Under the pieces are notes generated by a model. The model had not been told where the DNA came from. It searched no databases and saw nothing but the letters and a program-made list of their open reading frames with translations. Positions 1-12,800 of a stretch of 64,000 nt of DNA are shown here, in pieces (position 1 is the stretch's first letter; every line of letters begins with the position of its first letter). Source of the stretch: Tribonema minus (taxonomy: Eukaryota; Sar; Xanthophyceae; Tribonematales; Tribonemataceae); assembly GCA_017506865.1 (NCBI GenBank), contig JAFCMP010000112.1, forward strand, positions 1,860,001 to 1,924,000. Reading direction: 5' to 3'. The position numbers and the translations under genes were made by a program.

Positions 1-212
1 TTCTCTCGCTCCCCGGCGACCATAGCTGCTGCAGCCTTGCAGGCACGCCACTCGAGGTGCTTGATATTTTTAGCACCAAAGACGCACAGAGGCAGTAGGC
101 ATGTATGCAGGCGTCCGATCGCTGGGCCCCCCCCGTGCCCCCCCCCTGCACCGCTCGCGGGGGCCCTCCGGCTGCTCTGCAGCGACGGCCAACGCAGCTC
201 CATATGCGCACT

Positions 213-493
213 AGTATACATACCCCACACTCTTAGTAGCACGAACGCGCTGCAGGCGTACGCACAGTCTTGATCGCTGCGCCACGTTGTCGCGCTGCCT
301 GCAACTGGAGGCGCTGCTGGGCGAGCGCGGCTGGGGCGGCCTCATCAGCACACCAGTATACCTTACACTCCTGGTACTGTATGTAGCACAAACGCGCTGC
401 AGGCGTACGCACAATCTTGATATCACTGCGCCACGTTGTCGCGCCGCTGCAGCTGGAGGCGCTGCTGGGCGACCGTGGCTGGGGCGGCCTCAT
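213..493 (+). repeat. tandem duplication of an exon start plus upstream intron (about 140 bp, 2 copies)
   Basis: Copies lie at about 213-345 and 355-493. Both contain the intron end followed by the first 40 or so bases of the phosphatase exon, encoding LEALLGxRGWGG. In the right copy the acceptor is intact (ctgcag before 453). In the left copy the AG has become AA (ctgcaa), so it probably no longer splices. Confidence 0.8.
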
Positions 494-3400
494 GCAGATG
501 CCGGAGTGGAGCCGCTGCCGCATCGCCGCCATGTACCCGGGGGGCCCCGTGGGCGCGATGCTCGCCAACCACGGCGTCACGCTCAAGGTGCGCAGATAGT
601 GACCCACCCCCCACCCCAATTCCTTCCGCCGGGCGGCAGGGAGGGGGGGGGGGGGGGGGCAGTAACGTATCACACTGTGTCAGGGGGTGCCCTCTTCGCG
701 TGGGGGGCGGGCGGGCGGGGGGGAGGGGGGGTATGTATATATACATCATACTGTGTAGGGGGGGCGCCCTCCTCAGACGCTTCGGCAGCACGTCCCCTTC
801 CCAAGGATCGCACTGCCGTGTATACTGCGAGAGCGAGGATTTGCTCTTTGCACGGCGCGGGCGCTTGCGGCAGCAGCGCCCCCCCCCCCACAGGGCTCGT
901 TGTGTATGCCGGCAGAGCGCCTCCGCGTTGCGCCGCGTGCTCCGGCGCCGCCGCGCCTGGCGCTGTCAGGTGGGCAGCGGAGAGGGCGCTCCGCCGCGGA
1001 GCAGGTCACGGACGGCGGGTGTCCGCATCGACGCATCGGTGCCGCACGCTCGGCGCGCGCTGGCGCGACGGCAGCAGCTGCGGCAGCGTTGGCGAAGGGG
1101 CGCGGCGCGCCGGCCGCCGGCGCAAGCCGTGTCTCACGGGACCAGGACAACACTTGTGCGCGATGCACGGGTGTCTTCGGGGGGTCGCCGGTGCCGGTCT
1201 GCCCGGGAGCGCTGCTGCCTTGTGCGCGCCGTCATCGACATTCGGGGGGTCGCCGGTTCCGGTCTGCCCGGGAGCGCTGCTGCCGTGTGTGCGCCGTCAT
1301 CGACAGCAGCGCGCACCAGTTGTCGCCGAGACGCTGTTCAGGGCGCCCCTGAAGGGCACCTGCGGATGGCGCCGGTGCCCCGTTCGCGAAAGTGGTCATC
1401 CGTGCCGCGCTATTGCATGCACACCTGCACGCCTCGCTGCGATTTGCTCATGCTGCCGCGAGCGCATATGCGCCGCCCCTGCTCACGAGACATACAAATG
1501 TGGCTGCATTTCCGCGCGGGCGCTGCGCAGGTCGGCGACAGCCTGATTGTGCACGCGGGCGTGCTGCCGCGCCACCTGGAGCTGCCCGGCGGGCTGGAGG
1601 GGCTCAACCAGAGGACGTGGGAGTGGCTCACCAACGCCGGGTAACTACAACCTCAATCCTACTCCTGACTTCAACCGTAAGGCTCACCAACGCGTGGTGA
1701 GGCGGAAGTGGCCGAGCAGCTGCTGCAACCGGCAGGGCGCCGCTTTTAGAGTGGAAGTGTCGCGGCGGCAGCAGCAGCAGCAGCAGCAGCGCGCGGTGCG
1801 CCGCACCCCTGGCCAGTAGGCTTGCGCCGCAGCCCGCACCACACGCGGCGGGCGGGCTACTGAGACCCTGATCACGGGCGGCACCGAGGTTGTCTGTCAT
1901 GATGCGGTGCTTCTGTCCATGTTGTACAGAGAGCTTCGGCTGTTGCCTTGCACCCGCACACAACCTGTTACGGTACGGCCCCGCGCAGGCCCTCGGGGCG
2001 ATGGTAGGCGGTGCGCATGCGGAGCGCTGCCACCGCTGCCGAGCACTGCTTTCAGCACGCATGTATGCCCGCGCGCGCATGGCTTCGCTTCGGCCCGTAA
2101 CGGCGCAGCTGCTGCGGCCAGCGCGGTTTCACGAGAGCGCCTCAGTTAACGTCACGCTGCCGCGCGCGCCCGTTTGTCCCTCAAGAGGGGGAGCTTCACA
2201 AACCCACTTCAACATCAACTTCAACATCTCTGCTGCCGTGCGCGCCAGGCCGCTGCCGGACGAGCTGCTCCAGGAGGCGAGCCCCGTGTGGACGCGCCTG
2301 TACTCGTCGCCGGACAGCGTGGACCTGCACGTTCGCGCCGTGCAACAGCTCGATGAGGTATGTATGTAATAGAAGTATTACGAGGTATGCATTGTATGCA
2401 GAGTTTGAAAGTGGTGACCGTGACTGTGTATTCTCATCCTTTTGTGTGTGATCAGCCCGGTCTGGTGCGGTATGGGTGTGTGCTTGTATGCGCTGGCGGA
2501 CAGAGTGGACCTGCACGCGCGCGCCGCGCAGCAGCTCGACGAAGTACGCACGTAATACATGTGCTCCTACGCAGAGTCAAGTGTCATGACCGTGACTATG
2601 TTCATACTTCCATGCATATGTGGGCCTGGTGTGGGGCGCGTTTGCACTCATGGCCCGACAACGTGGGACCTGCACGTGCACGCCTGAGCGGCATGTGCGT
2701 CTCACAATGCGGACCGACCGCTCGCTTGGCTTTGGATTAGGGTCGGGGGGAGTAGGCGCGGGGGGGGGGGGGGGGGGGGGGGGCGTTTTGCGGCTGCGAT
2801 GCGCCACTTGCACACGTTCAAGCGCCACTTGCCATGACATGCGTGCGACACCGCTCGAGAGCGCTCGGCGGGACGTGCAAGCAGCACAGCCGCGCTGTTG
2901 CCTGGCCACCGCCATGGCGCTGCCCGCCGGGCCGCAGGCTCGGCCACGGCTGTCGCATGTGTGCGTCTCATTGATACCGTCGTCCTTGAGTCGGCAGCGC
3001 CAAAAGGTCGCAGTCAAAGGCTCGCAGAACAGGGCTGATGCATGCGTGCATCTCATTGGTGGTCTCGTCTTCGAGTTGGCAGCGCTGCTGCGTACGCGCA
3101 GAGTCATCATTGCTGCGTGCTGAAGGCGGGGCGTCCTGCAAACGCGCGCGCAGGGCGCCGGCAGCGGAAAGTACGCGCACGCTTTTGTAATACTTCAACT
3201 CGAAGGAGTACACCCCTGACAGGCGTCATCGGGGTCAGAGATTGTTGGACCGCGGAGGTCAATGCCCCGAGTACGCGCAATTGGCTCTCCCATTTGCCGT
3301 CTTGCGCGCACAAGACGTCACACCAGCGCGCGCGCCGCTCACACCCACGCCGCCCCTTTCCGCTCGCACTGCTCTCTGACTGGCAGGTGCTGCAGCGGAC

Positions 3401-5178
3401 GGGGACCAAGCGCATGATCGTGGGGTGAGTGCGCAGCGCGTCGAGCGCTGCCTGCCCGCTGCTGCCTACACAGCGAGACTTGTATTTTGTGCCGTGCACT
3501 TCTGGATGCCAAAAAGAAAAAGAAAAAAAGTACCTTTGTTTTTGCATTGGGGGCGCCTTGCTGCCATGGTTTCACATCGCTCAGAGGTGTTTGCGGCAGC
3601 AACGTCCAGTATGCTTTCTTTGTGCGCATGACGCGCGGCGCGTGGCGCGTGCAGAGATTCCGTTCTGAGACTGCCCGCCAACGATTTGACCGCGGCACCA
3701 GTTTTGCAACCTGCTGCACAGTCAAGCGGAGGGATGGGGTTTAGGCGTAGCCCTAAGTGAGCACATGAGGCAGTCATCAGGGCTCCATTCGGCAGGGTCC
3801 GCACTGGCACAGCGGTGGCCGTTGCGTGCAGGCAGTGCATTCCGCGCTCGGCTCTTTGCTTGTGGCGCTGCTGCCACTTCACACGCGTCGTCAGTTTCAG
3901 AGGCGGCCCACGAGAGCCATCTCTCGCAGCAGGACGGGTCCAGCAGCGCTGTGCTCTCCGAAGGCGATTCATCGCCGCAAGCTGTGTCGGCGTGATGTAA
4001 ATAAACCGAGGCACGGTGGTCTCAAGCCAAGCACGGCGGCACCGCCGCAAACGCTTGCACAGGCGCGAGAAAAACATGTGGCGCTTGCCCATTGGCGTGA
4101 GAGATTTCAAACTTCAAGTCGTGCTCACGCCAAGCACCCCCCCTCCCAGGCACACGCCGCAGTGCATGGGCGCGCAGCCGTCCAGCGACGCATGTTGCGC
4201 CTGATGGCAATCTATTCACGTCGTGGTGTCAGTGCCTGATGGAAATCTGTTCACGTCGTGGTGTCAGTGCATCAGCGACCACGGGCAGCCAACCCCGAGC
4301 CGATCACTGCCCCATTGCCGCGGCGCTTGCGCCGACGCTGATGATTACATCAACACCTCATGCGTGTACAGCGATGCGCGCTAACGCGGAGCATTCTGCG
4401 CCCTGCGCCCCCCCCAACCCCCCCCCCCCCCGAACTAACGCGGAGCATTCTGCGCCCCCCCCCCCTTCCCCCGCCCCACCAGGCACACGCCGCAGCGCAT
4501 CGGCATCAACTCCGCCGCGGACGGCAAGGTCTGGCGCGTCGACACCGCGATGTGTGCCATCATGGGGTGAGTCTTGGGCCCCCTTTCGCGCCGCTCGCAG
4601 CCTCCGCGCTGCTGAGGCACTGCGTCAGCGCTCCTGCGGCCGGCTTGCGTGCATGGGCGGGCAGAGCTCAGGTCAATTGATTGATCGCGACTGTCACGGC
4701 CCTGCGCACAACGTAGTGTTGAGGGGTGTCCCGGGGCATGATCTCACGTGCAGTGGCGTCTCATTCAGTAAACGTGAAGCGCGCATCGCCGCATGCCCAG
4801 CAATTGCGTGTCCCCCGCCCCCCGGCGGTTTGTGATCGCTCTCCGCACTCACTGCATAGCTTCACTTAACTTTGAATGTAGACCTTAACCAATAATCTGG
4901 GCTGTTTCCCTTTAGACAATGGACCTTCGCACCCAATGTCATTGCGCCACGCGCTCACACGCATGGCGCATCGCCACGCGCGCAGGGGGAAGCCCGAGGT
5001 GCTGGAGATCTGCGGCGACGAGATCGCCGTGCTGACGGAGTACGGGCGCGTGCCCGCGGAGGAGCGCCGCGCGTGGCCGCGCCGCAAGCGCGCGCAGCAG
5101 CGGCAGCAGCAGCAGGACAACGATGCCGAGCCCGAGGGCGACGATGCTGAGCCTGAGGGCAACGACGCGACGCGATAG
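453..5178 (+). CDS. Shewanella-like protein phosphatase (metallophosphoesterase), 5'-partial
   Basis: Exons 453-587, 1531-1640, 2249-2357, 3387-3424, 4483-4566 and 4986-5178 join in phase into 222 residues ending at TAG 5178. The order of conserved blocks matches SLP-type calcineurin-like phosphatases: RIAAMYPGGPVGAMLANHG; GDSLIVHAGVLPRHL, whose His belongs to the metal site; SPVWTRLYS; KRMIVGHTPQ, with the catalytic GH; GKVWRVDTAM; and PEVLEI near the C-terminus. Family knowledge: these are PPP-fold phosphatases found in plants, algae and some bacteria, acting on phospho-Ser/Thr or phospho-Tyr. The N-terminal metal motifs (GDxxDRG, GNHE) are not in view, so the gene starts left of the window. 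The tail after PEVLEI is charged and Gln-rich. Introns are long (608-1058 nt between the larger exons) and carry repeated exon fragments. A TGTAA at 5712-5716 could be the poly(A) signal. Family assignment is firm; exact exon ends are inferred. Confidence 0.85.
1175..1305 (+). repeat. tandem repeat, 2 x about 65 bp, in phosphatase intron
   Basis: The unit runs from ttcggggggtcgccgg to gccgtcatcgaca. It occurs at 1175-1240 and again at 1241-1305 with only a few differences. Confidence 0.8.
1681..1700 (+). repeat. decoy copy of a phosphatase exon end
   Basis: ggctcaccaacgcg followed by tggtgag repeats the end of the true exon (ggctcaccaacgcc before the donor at 1641) about 55 bp downstream, with its own GTGAG. 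Confidence 0.55.
2310..2700 (+). repeat. phosphatase exon end repeated in three diverging copies
   Basis: The exon end (gacagcgtggacctgcac through the donor at 2358) recurs at about 2498-2545 (gacagagtggacctgcac, then gaagtacgcac) and again, more decayed, at about 2655-2685 (gacaacgtgggacctgcac). Spacing is about 185 and then 158 bp. The second copy keeps a GTACGC donor-like site and the QQLDE reading. Confidence 0.8.
4141..4172 (+). repeat. decoy copy of a phosphatase exon start
   Basis: ccctcccag followed by gcacacgccgcagtgcat copies the acceptor and start of the true exon at 4483 (gcacacgccgcagcgcat) about 340 bp upstream, and includes an AG acceptor. Confidence 0.7.
4200..4460 (+). repeat. 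two short tandem repeats in phosphatase intron
   Basis: An approximately 35-bp unit (ctgatggcaatctattcacg onward) occurs at 4200-4234 and 4236-4270. A second unit, aacgcggagcattctgcgcc plus a C run, occurs at about 4381 and 4436. Confidence 0.75.
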
Positions 5179-5263
5179 CGGCGCCCGCGTGTCTTGTCCC
5201 GCCCGCGGCAGCGCGGCGGCCGCAGCGGCGGCGGCGGCGGCAACGGCGGCAACGGCGGCAGCA

Positions 5264-5295
<32 letters not shown>

Positions 5296-6805
5296 CCGCC
5301 TCGAGGGGCGGAACCGCCAGCTCAATCTAGCGCGCGCTACTGCGCGTGTGTACAACAGCCTGGCATGCTGTGCGAGTCCGGCTCGAGAGATGCAAGCTCT
5401 GCGCAGCCGCTGACGCGCGACAGCATGCGGCAGCTGGCGCTCGCACCGCCGCGCGCGCGCCGCTGGCTTCGCTGCGGCCGCCGCTGCGCCACCACGGCGG
5501 TGGTGCGACGGGGAAGCTTCGCTTACCCCCGCACGCCAGTCACGTGTCAGCTGCAGAGGGGTCACAAGCGCACCGACCGCGGTGTGCCGCGTCACGTCAA
5601 GCGCAGCTTTGCTGTCTCGCCCCCTGGGACGGCAAGGCACGCCAATGCAGCCATGGACGAGCAGCTGCGGGCCAAACCTCGGCGCTGCCGCCATGTGTTA
5701 CAAGACGGCACTGTAATGATTTACTCCGGTGACTGGCTTCTGAATGGCCTTCCAGATGACATGACAAGTGTGCGTGCGCATTGCACTCTTTGCTGCGCCG
5801 TCAGCCGCTGTCAAAGATGACGACGATGAGTGCCGCAAACAATATTCGTGTTGTGTTGTGTTGCGACAGAATGTCCATCTCTCGAAGCGTTTTGTCATGG
5901 TGCTGCCGTTGAAGGCTCAGAGCCTTCATAACATAGTGCTTGCACGCAAATCCAACCGCAATCATTCGACGAAACCTGTACGGAGCTGGTACACTCTGTT
6001 GCAAATTAACGCATGAGCATGTGCCATCATCACTAGAGATGTAATCGAGGAGGAGCACTGCTGCCATTGCATCCACAGCAATCATAATGCTCACAAGTCT
6101 CTGTGCAATCACATGTGTCACGGCACCTCAGATCTTGAGGCGACACACACACCACCACGATTGGGCGGTCTCCGCAGCTCACGACGGGCGGGCTCTTGAG
6201 ACAGGCAGGCAGAACAAGGTGTCGTAACATGCTCACGCGTGCGCCGCCAAATTGTAGAGACGAGTGCATCGTTGATTGTGATGAGTGCTTGGCACAACGG
6301 CAAGCAATCGGCGAGTACGTATGCACAGCTTCATAGTCCGTCGTGTGGGTGCGTCGCCGCTCTCACACAAGCAACAGGCGCCGCCGCAGCGCGCCGCCGC
6401 TAGCAGCACCTGCGCCATCCCAGCAGCAGCACTAAGAGCTGCCGCTCCCGCCGGCCAGTGCCGCTGCGCGCAGGTTGCAGCCCGCCAGTCTCGCCCTTGG
6501 CAAGCTCGCGATACAAGCGGGCGGTCCTGTTGGGGCAGCATTAACGTATACAGTGGTCCCAGCCTGCCTCATGATGGCACCGGCGGCAGCGTCGCCACAC
6601 GCGGGCAGTGTCCGAGAGCCCTCAAGCGGCGCCATGCGCACTTCTGATGGCAGAGGCTGTGCGTCATGTGCGCGCGCAAGCGCATTGCGTGCTGTGCCCA
6701 GCGGTGCTGGTGGCGGCACATGTCGCTTCGGTGCAGCGGCGGCAGCGGCGCGCGGCGCCAGTTGCATTGCTCAGTTCATGTAGCCACTTGCGCCGTCTGC
6801 ATTGC
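5179..6805. other. convergent 3' region between phosphatase and SET genes; no gene seen
   Basis: The phosphatase ends at 5178 (+) and the SET gene at 6806 (-), so this stretch should hold both 3'UTRs. It starts with a long GGC/GCG trinucleotide tract (about 5205-5300). TGTAA occurs on the + strand at 5712-5716 and on the - strand at 5702-5698, only 10 bases apart; these are candidate convergent poly(A) signals. Open frames here lack splice structure or recognisable domains. Confidence 0.5.
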
Positions 6806-6821
6806 TCAGTTCATGTAGCCG
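6763..6821 (-). repeat. SET gene stop-codon region duplicated
   Basis: gcattgctcagttcatgtag occurs twice, at about 6764-6785 and 6800-6821. The right copy is the end of the coding sequence (antisense of ...GYMN-stop). The left copy lies just after the stop, in the 3'UTR. Confidence 0.8.
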
Positions 6822-9800
6822 CGGCACTTGGCGGCGCCGCAGTGGCACGGCACCCTCTCCTCCTCCTTCTCCTCCAGCGGGAACTGCGCGACGGACGCGG
6901 CACAGGGGGGACGTGATCACAGTGAGCCCCTTGGCAACCGTTTCAATGGGTGGTGTCCTCAGAACAGCTTGGGCAATGCGGCTGCTGCTTCAGATTGTAA
7001 GAAGACCGTGCAGTTGTCTTGCGGAGCATACCAGCGCTCAACATACACTTCCAGGCGTAAGCAGTACATAGCGTTGCGCAAGGCAAGCCAGACTGTCATT
7101 AGTTCTGACAGCTTGTAAAAGTCAAGCAGGATGAGGATGCCTGGGGTCTTGACCAGCTTCTTGGCGCTCCGTTGTTGTGCCCAGTGAACCACGTATATTG
7201 TGCGGGTACCGTCTGGTTTAATACAGGTTGATTCTGGTGCCAATGCGGCCATATGCGAGGCTAGGTGTGGCCTTCACGTCGCAAGACACGACAGGGCGCC
7301 CTGGAGAGAGAATGCAGCGCGCGCGCATGCACGGGTGCGTGTGCAGGCCTGCCGCGCTCACACGCACCTTGTAGTCGTAGCTGAGCTCCTCGCCTGTGGC
7401 GATGGCGCGCTTGGCGTAGATGATGATCTTCTTGACTCCGTCGACGACGATGATCTGCGGCGGCGGCGGCGCGGCAGCAGCGACGCGATGCACGATGCGT
7501 TTGTGAGCAATCAATCGCAGGCCGTGTTTTGGGCACAGGCGGGTCAGGGCAGCGCATGCGGCACGGCGCTGGGCCTCAAGGGACAACAGATGAAACACCG
7601 TGGTCTTGTGCTGGCAACAAAACAAGAAGATGCGCGCACTCCCAACTTAAACCTATGCGACACGCGGCTTGCACAATAGTCAGCATTCAGACTGACGCAG
7701 CTCGGACGCGTGCGCTTCCAGGTGCACGCAGCGGGAGGGGGGGGACATGGAGCCGCAGTGTTCACCGCTGAAGCAGGCGTGAGTGACAGGCACTGCACAA
7801 AACACGAGCGCGCTTGCGCAGGGCGATGGCAAAGCGCGCGTTGCAAACGCCAAAGCTCACCTGCGTGTAGCAGTTGGGGTCGCAGCTGTGGTTGACAAAG
7901 CGCGCCAGACTGCCCTTGAACGTGGCGTCCACGACCGTGTCCTCGTCGACGCGGAACATGTAGTCGGAGCCGACCTGAGCAGCGCGAGTGTGTGCGGAAG
8001 GGGGGGGGGGAGGCGCGAGAGCACTTGTCAGCGCTCAGCAGCGGCAACGGCAGCAGCAGCAGCGGCAGCAGCAGCAGAAGCAGCAGCGGCGGCGGCGTGA
8101 CGGTCGGTCACTTGCGCGGACCTACTGCACAGAGCCCAGCTGAACGGTGGAGCTGAGCGCATCACAGCAAACGGCCCAGATTGCAGGAGCTTGACCTACT
8201 GATTGCCGACCAGCACAGGCCGCGATCACCCGTGCGCTTGTAGCACCTGGATCGGGCCTGTGCAGGCGCAGTTGATTCATGCTCAGACGGAGGCAACGCC
8301 CGAGAAGCGACCGGGGCCATGTGTCCAGCAGGCCAAAAGATGCCCACGGCGTACATACGCCTGCAGGCAGCACCCAGCTCATGCCTACGATTATGACAGC
8401 ACCGTCGTCACGGACGCACCAGCAACGCCAGCAGCACCCTGTCCATGCTTCCGACTAGCACGACCTCGAGCAAACCGCACGTGCGGCGCGCCGAGCACAG
8501 GCGTGGTGCGGCAGCGCGCCGCCGGGGCAGCCGCAGCACCGCTCGCCCTGTGATGCGCCAGCCAGCGCTGTTGGCTGCCGCCGCCGCACCCCCACGTATG
8601 GCTACCCTATCAGTTCTTTCCAAACTCTTGTGAACAATTTCAATTTTGGTATGAATCATCATTTAGCATGGACGATCTTCTTGCGGATCACTGACGTGCA
8701 TCTGTACTGCTCAACACGATATTCAGTACGGTCATTGGTGGTCACCTAGAGCTCTGCGATCTTTTGATTCGTTTCCATTCATCCAGAGATGCATGCACGA
8801 TTCTGGTAGAGCCAACACAGCGGCGCCGCCGCGCGCACCTGCATCTCGGTGTACAGGCGCTCGCGCTTGTCCGCGACGGCGCTGCGGATGATCTCGCCAC
8901 GGTACTCGATGACCATGTCGCCCGCCGCGATGGGCTCCTCCGCAAAGACGCCCCACGCGTGGATCGGCGAGCGCCCGAAGCGCAGCAGCTTCTTGCGCGC
9001 CTGCAGCGCGTCGAGCCGCAGCGCGCCCGCGTCCACCAGCCCCTGGCCCTGAGCGCGGCGACGCCGCGTGAAGGGGGGGGGGGGGGAGCAGGGGCAATGT
9101 CGTGCAAGGGGGGGGGAGGGGGGGGGGGGGGGGGGGGAGGTATGTCAGCCTGGGCAGGAGCGCCGACGAGGTTCGCGCATGTACACGGCGGCGGCCGCCT
9201 TGATGTGAAGTCTGCTGTGAGGTTGGAAGGAGGGGGGGGGGCACTGGTGGAAGCGCATGCAGTGCGCGCGGCTTCGGTGGCTGCCGCGCACCTGCGCTGC
9301 AGCACTGGACATCCAAGTGTCGCTCTCAGACTCCAGGAATGGGTGCCCACAGCATCGTTTCATGGCGTCGGCTCCTCTGCAACGGCAAGCCCGCTGCGTC
9401 CGCGTGCTGCAGCGGACGGGCAGCGCTGTGTTCTGCGCCATGCCACAGCAGTCCGGCGCTCGCCACACCTATGTACAGGGAAAATCCGCATCAGGGTTTG
9501 CGCCATCGTCATTCTCGTCGCACTCGTCGTGGGGGAGACCCACCAGGGCAACAGGACTGGACAGACATATGCACCACCCACGTGCCTGTCGGTTGATGTG
9601 CGCTGAACTCCATTCGCCCCCCCCCCCACACACACCCAGGCAGGCGGATGGTGCATATGTCTGTCCAGTCCTGTTGCCCTGGTGGGTCTCCCCCACGACG
9701 AGTGCGACACGATGATGCAAACCCTGATGCGGGGTTTCCCCGTCGGTGCCGGCACGACGATCCATATCCAGCCATTGTTTCATGGCGTCGGCTCCACTGC

Positions 9801-12800
9801 CGTCAACGACGAGCCCGCTGCGTCCGCGTGCTGCAGCGGACGGGCAGCGCTGTTCTGCGCCATGCCGCAGCAATCCGGCGCTCGCCACACTTACGCTACC
9901 CCTAACTTAGCCCAAACCCTAAGCCTTGGGCTCATGCAAAGACGAAAGCGCAACGCGGAAAATCAAGGCATGCGGCGACCGACCGCAGCAAAAGACAGCC
10001 ACGTGAACGGGCATCATATTTCCTGCACACCACCGCAGAACGACCGAATGCGCCCGCGCCGCACGCAGCGTGGCGGCACAGCTCCCGCGATGCCCTACGC
10101 TCATGGGCGCGTGCAACACGCCAACCCCCCCACATCCGACTGCACTCTGCCCCCTGTGTCTGCACTCCGCCCGCCGACACAGGTCGCGCACCTGTCGCCG
10201 CATGCTGCGCATGTCCAGCCGCTGCACGCGGTCCTTCTTGCTCGACGCCGCCCAACCCCCCTCCGCCTCGCCGCCCCCCAGCAGCTCTGCCGCCGCGGCG
10301 TCGCCGAGCCCGAACGCAAAAGCGCCGCTGCCGCCGCCGCCGCCTCCGGGCGCGCCGCCGCTCGTGCGCGCTACGCGCGGGCTGTGCAGCTTGTGCGTGC
10401 GGCGGCGGAACGCGTTGAGCGGGCGGCAGCGCGCGCACGTAGGACCCGCCGGAGGCGCCGCCTGCTACGCCACAGGGCGGAAGCGGCACGCGGCGTCAGC
10501 GGACGGCGCCGCACAAGGCACGGAGCGGGCGGACAGACAATCATGGAAGCAGCTGCGCAGAGGCGGCATTGCAGCAGCACGATACGGGTACATACCTCGC
10601 CGAACTCTCCCACGCCGTCCTCAAAGGCCACGGCGCCCACGCGTAGCCCGCGCGTGCTGCCGCCGCCGCGCCGCCGCCGCTTCCGCCGCGCCGCGGCCGC
10701 CGCGTCCTCCGCGCTCGGCACCGGCGGGTACTCGCCCTCCGCGCCGCCGCTGTCGAAGAACGCCGCGTCCAGCGCGCCCTCCGCATCGGCGACGCCCCGC
10801 GGCAGCGCGAACGCGGCCGGCGGCAGCTGCGGCGCCGCCGCCAGCAGCCGCGCGAGCGCCGCCGTCGCTGCGCCCTTGCGCGGCGCGACATCCCCCGCGT
10901 GCGCCTCCCAGGCCTCCGCATACGACAGCTGCCACGTGCCCGGTACGCCGTCGCGCGCCGCGCCGCCGGCGCACGTCCAGCGCAGCCGCCGCGGCGGCGG
11001 CGGCATGTCTGGCGGCGGCGGCTGGTGCGGCGGCAGCGGCTCCGAGGGCAGGTCCTCCTCTGGCGGAGGCGTGTACAGGTCGCGGACCGCGCGCTGCAGC
11101 CGCGCGAGCTTCGCTTGCAGGCACGGCACGCACACCCAAGGCGGCGGTGGTGGCGGCGCATCAGCGATGGACCTGCTGACGCCGCTGCCCGCGGCGGCGG
11201 CGGCAGCGCTCGATGGCGGCTTCCCCGCAGCAGCATCCGCGTCCGCCGCCGACGCGTCCGCAGCGCAGGCGAGCGGCGCCATGGGCACGGACACGCGCGG
11301 AGGCGCGAGGATCAGCGGGTCGTCGGGGTCGCCGTGCAGCAGGCGCCGCCGCCGCAGCACGCGCAGCGCGCGCCGCAGCCCCTTGTCCTCGCTGCCGCTG
11401 CTGAGGCCGACGCCGGAGTGGCCGCGCTCGGCGCGCGGCGCAGGCGACGCGCCACCGTCGCCGAGCGCTGCGCCCGCCGCCGTCGCGGCCAGCGGCGGCG
11501 CGTTCGCCGCCTCCACCAGCTCCCACCGAATGTCGGCGGCGCCGTCCGGCAGGCGTAACCAGCGGCGCTCCGCCGGCGGCTGCTGGTACTTGCCGGGCAG
11601 CAGCTCGAGCAGGTGCTCGCGCGACAGCGGGCGGTACGCGGCGACGACGGCGGCGCGCCAGCCGCCGTCGACGCGGACGGCGGCGCCGTGGCCGACGGCG
11701 CCCGCACCGCGCGGCGCGCGCCGCAGCGTGCCCGCTGCGTCGCCGTCGGGCGCGACGCCGCGCGCCGCGCACGCGCGCCCCGCCAGCGCGTCCGCCCACG
11801 AGCGGCAGCGCGCGCCGTGCACGGACGACGGGCAGTAGTGGCAGCGCGTGGCGGCGCGGCGCGCGCCAGCGCCGCCGCAGCTGTCGCACCACATCAGTGG
11901 CACGTCCACAGCGTGTAACGCGTTCGTTGACGGGGCCGTCGGGCTGGGGCTGCGAGGCCGCTTCCTGCCCAATCGCAGTGGCTGCTGCGCAGCGGGCGCT
12001 GGGTGACCGTTCATATGCGGCGCCGCGGCAGCAGCTGCGGTTGCGCCGCCGTTGCCTACATGTACTGGCTCCAGCTTCGCTTTCCAATCATGGCTGCCGT
12101 TGAGCTTGAGCTCTGCCCCGTGGTCACTAGCCGCACTGTCAGCAAACTCCAGCTTGATGTGCTTGGCCTTTGCGTTGCCGTGCGACACTGCTTGGCTGCC
12201 GCCAGTGGCGTCGTGGGAAGCGCTGCCATTCATGCGCGCCTGCCCCTGAGCCGGCAGCGGCGACGGCTTCACCGCCTCCGCCTTCACCGCTGCAGCACCT
12301 GGCGCCGCCGCCGCAGCAGCTGCCGCCGCGGCCGCCGCAGCGCCGCCCGCTCCGCGCCACGCCTCCGCCGCGCTCTGCGGCGCCATGAACGACGTCCCCA
12401 CGAACGCGTCCCAGCCGGCCCGCAGCGCGGCGGCGGCGCCCTCCACGCACCGCACGCAGCCGCACGTGCCCTCGCAGCAGGGGCCCAGCCAGCCCTCTGC
12501 CCCCCCGTGCCCCGCCGCTGCCGCCGCCCTCCCGTCCGCGCCGCCGCCGCTCGCGCTCGCCAGCGCGCAGCACGGCGTGCAGAACCGTCCCCCGCACCCG
12601 CGCCCGGCGCACGCGCGCAGCTCGCCCACCGGCAGCACGTGCCGGCAGCGGTGGCACAGGTAGGCGCCGCCGCCGCCGCCGCCCGCCGCCGCCGCCGCGT
12701 CCGCCGCCGCCGCCGCCAGCGCCGCGGTCGGCTGCTGCATGGTGAAGCTCTTGCGCAGGAGCTTGTGCTTGGGGGCGCGCGCGGCGGCGGCGCCGTCGTC

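Noticed and set aside
287..1644. Overlapping 400-codon frames on the + strand
   Set aside because: They run through introns and the tandem repeats of the phosphatase gene; only the short splice-bounded parts match the family.
9409..9425. 17-mer gtgctgcagcggacggg shared with phosphatase exon 3387
   Set aside because: Three occurrences (3387, about 9409, about 9830), but similarity does not extend outside the word; the two right-hand ones belong to the foldback flanks, so chance is likely.
9899..9926. Telomere repeat tract
   Set aside because: Only two CCCTAA-like words, not a run; noted beside the foldback element but insufficient for an interstitial telomere call.
9682..11838. 718-codon open frame on the + strand
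   Set aside because: It is antisense to SET-gene exons; the minus frame has zinc-finger content and phase-consistent splicing, and stop codons are rare by chance at this GC content.
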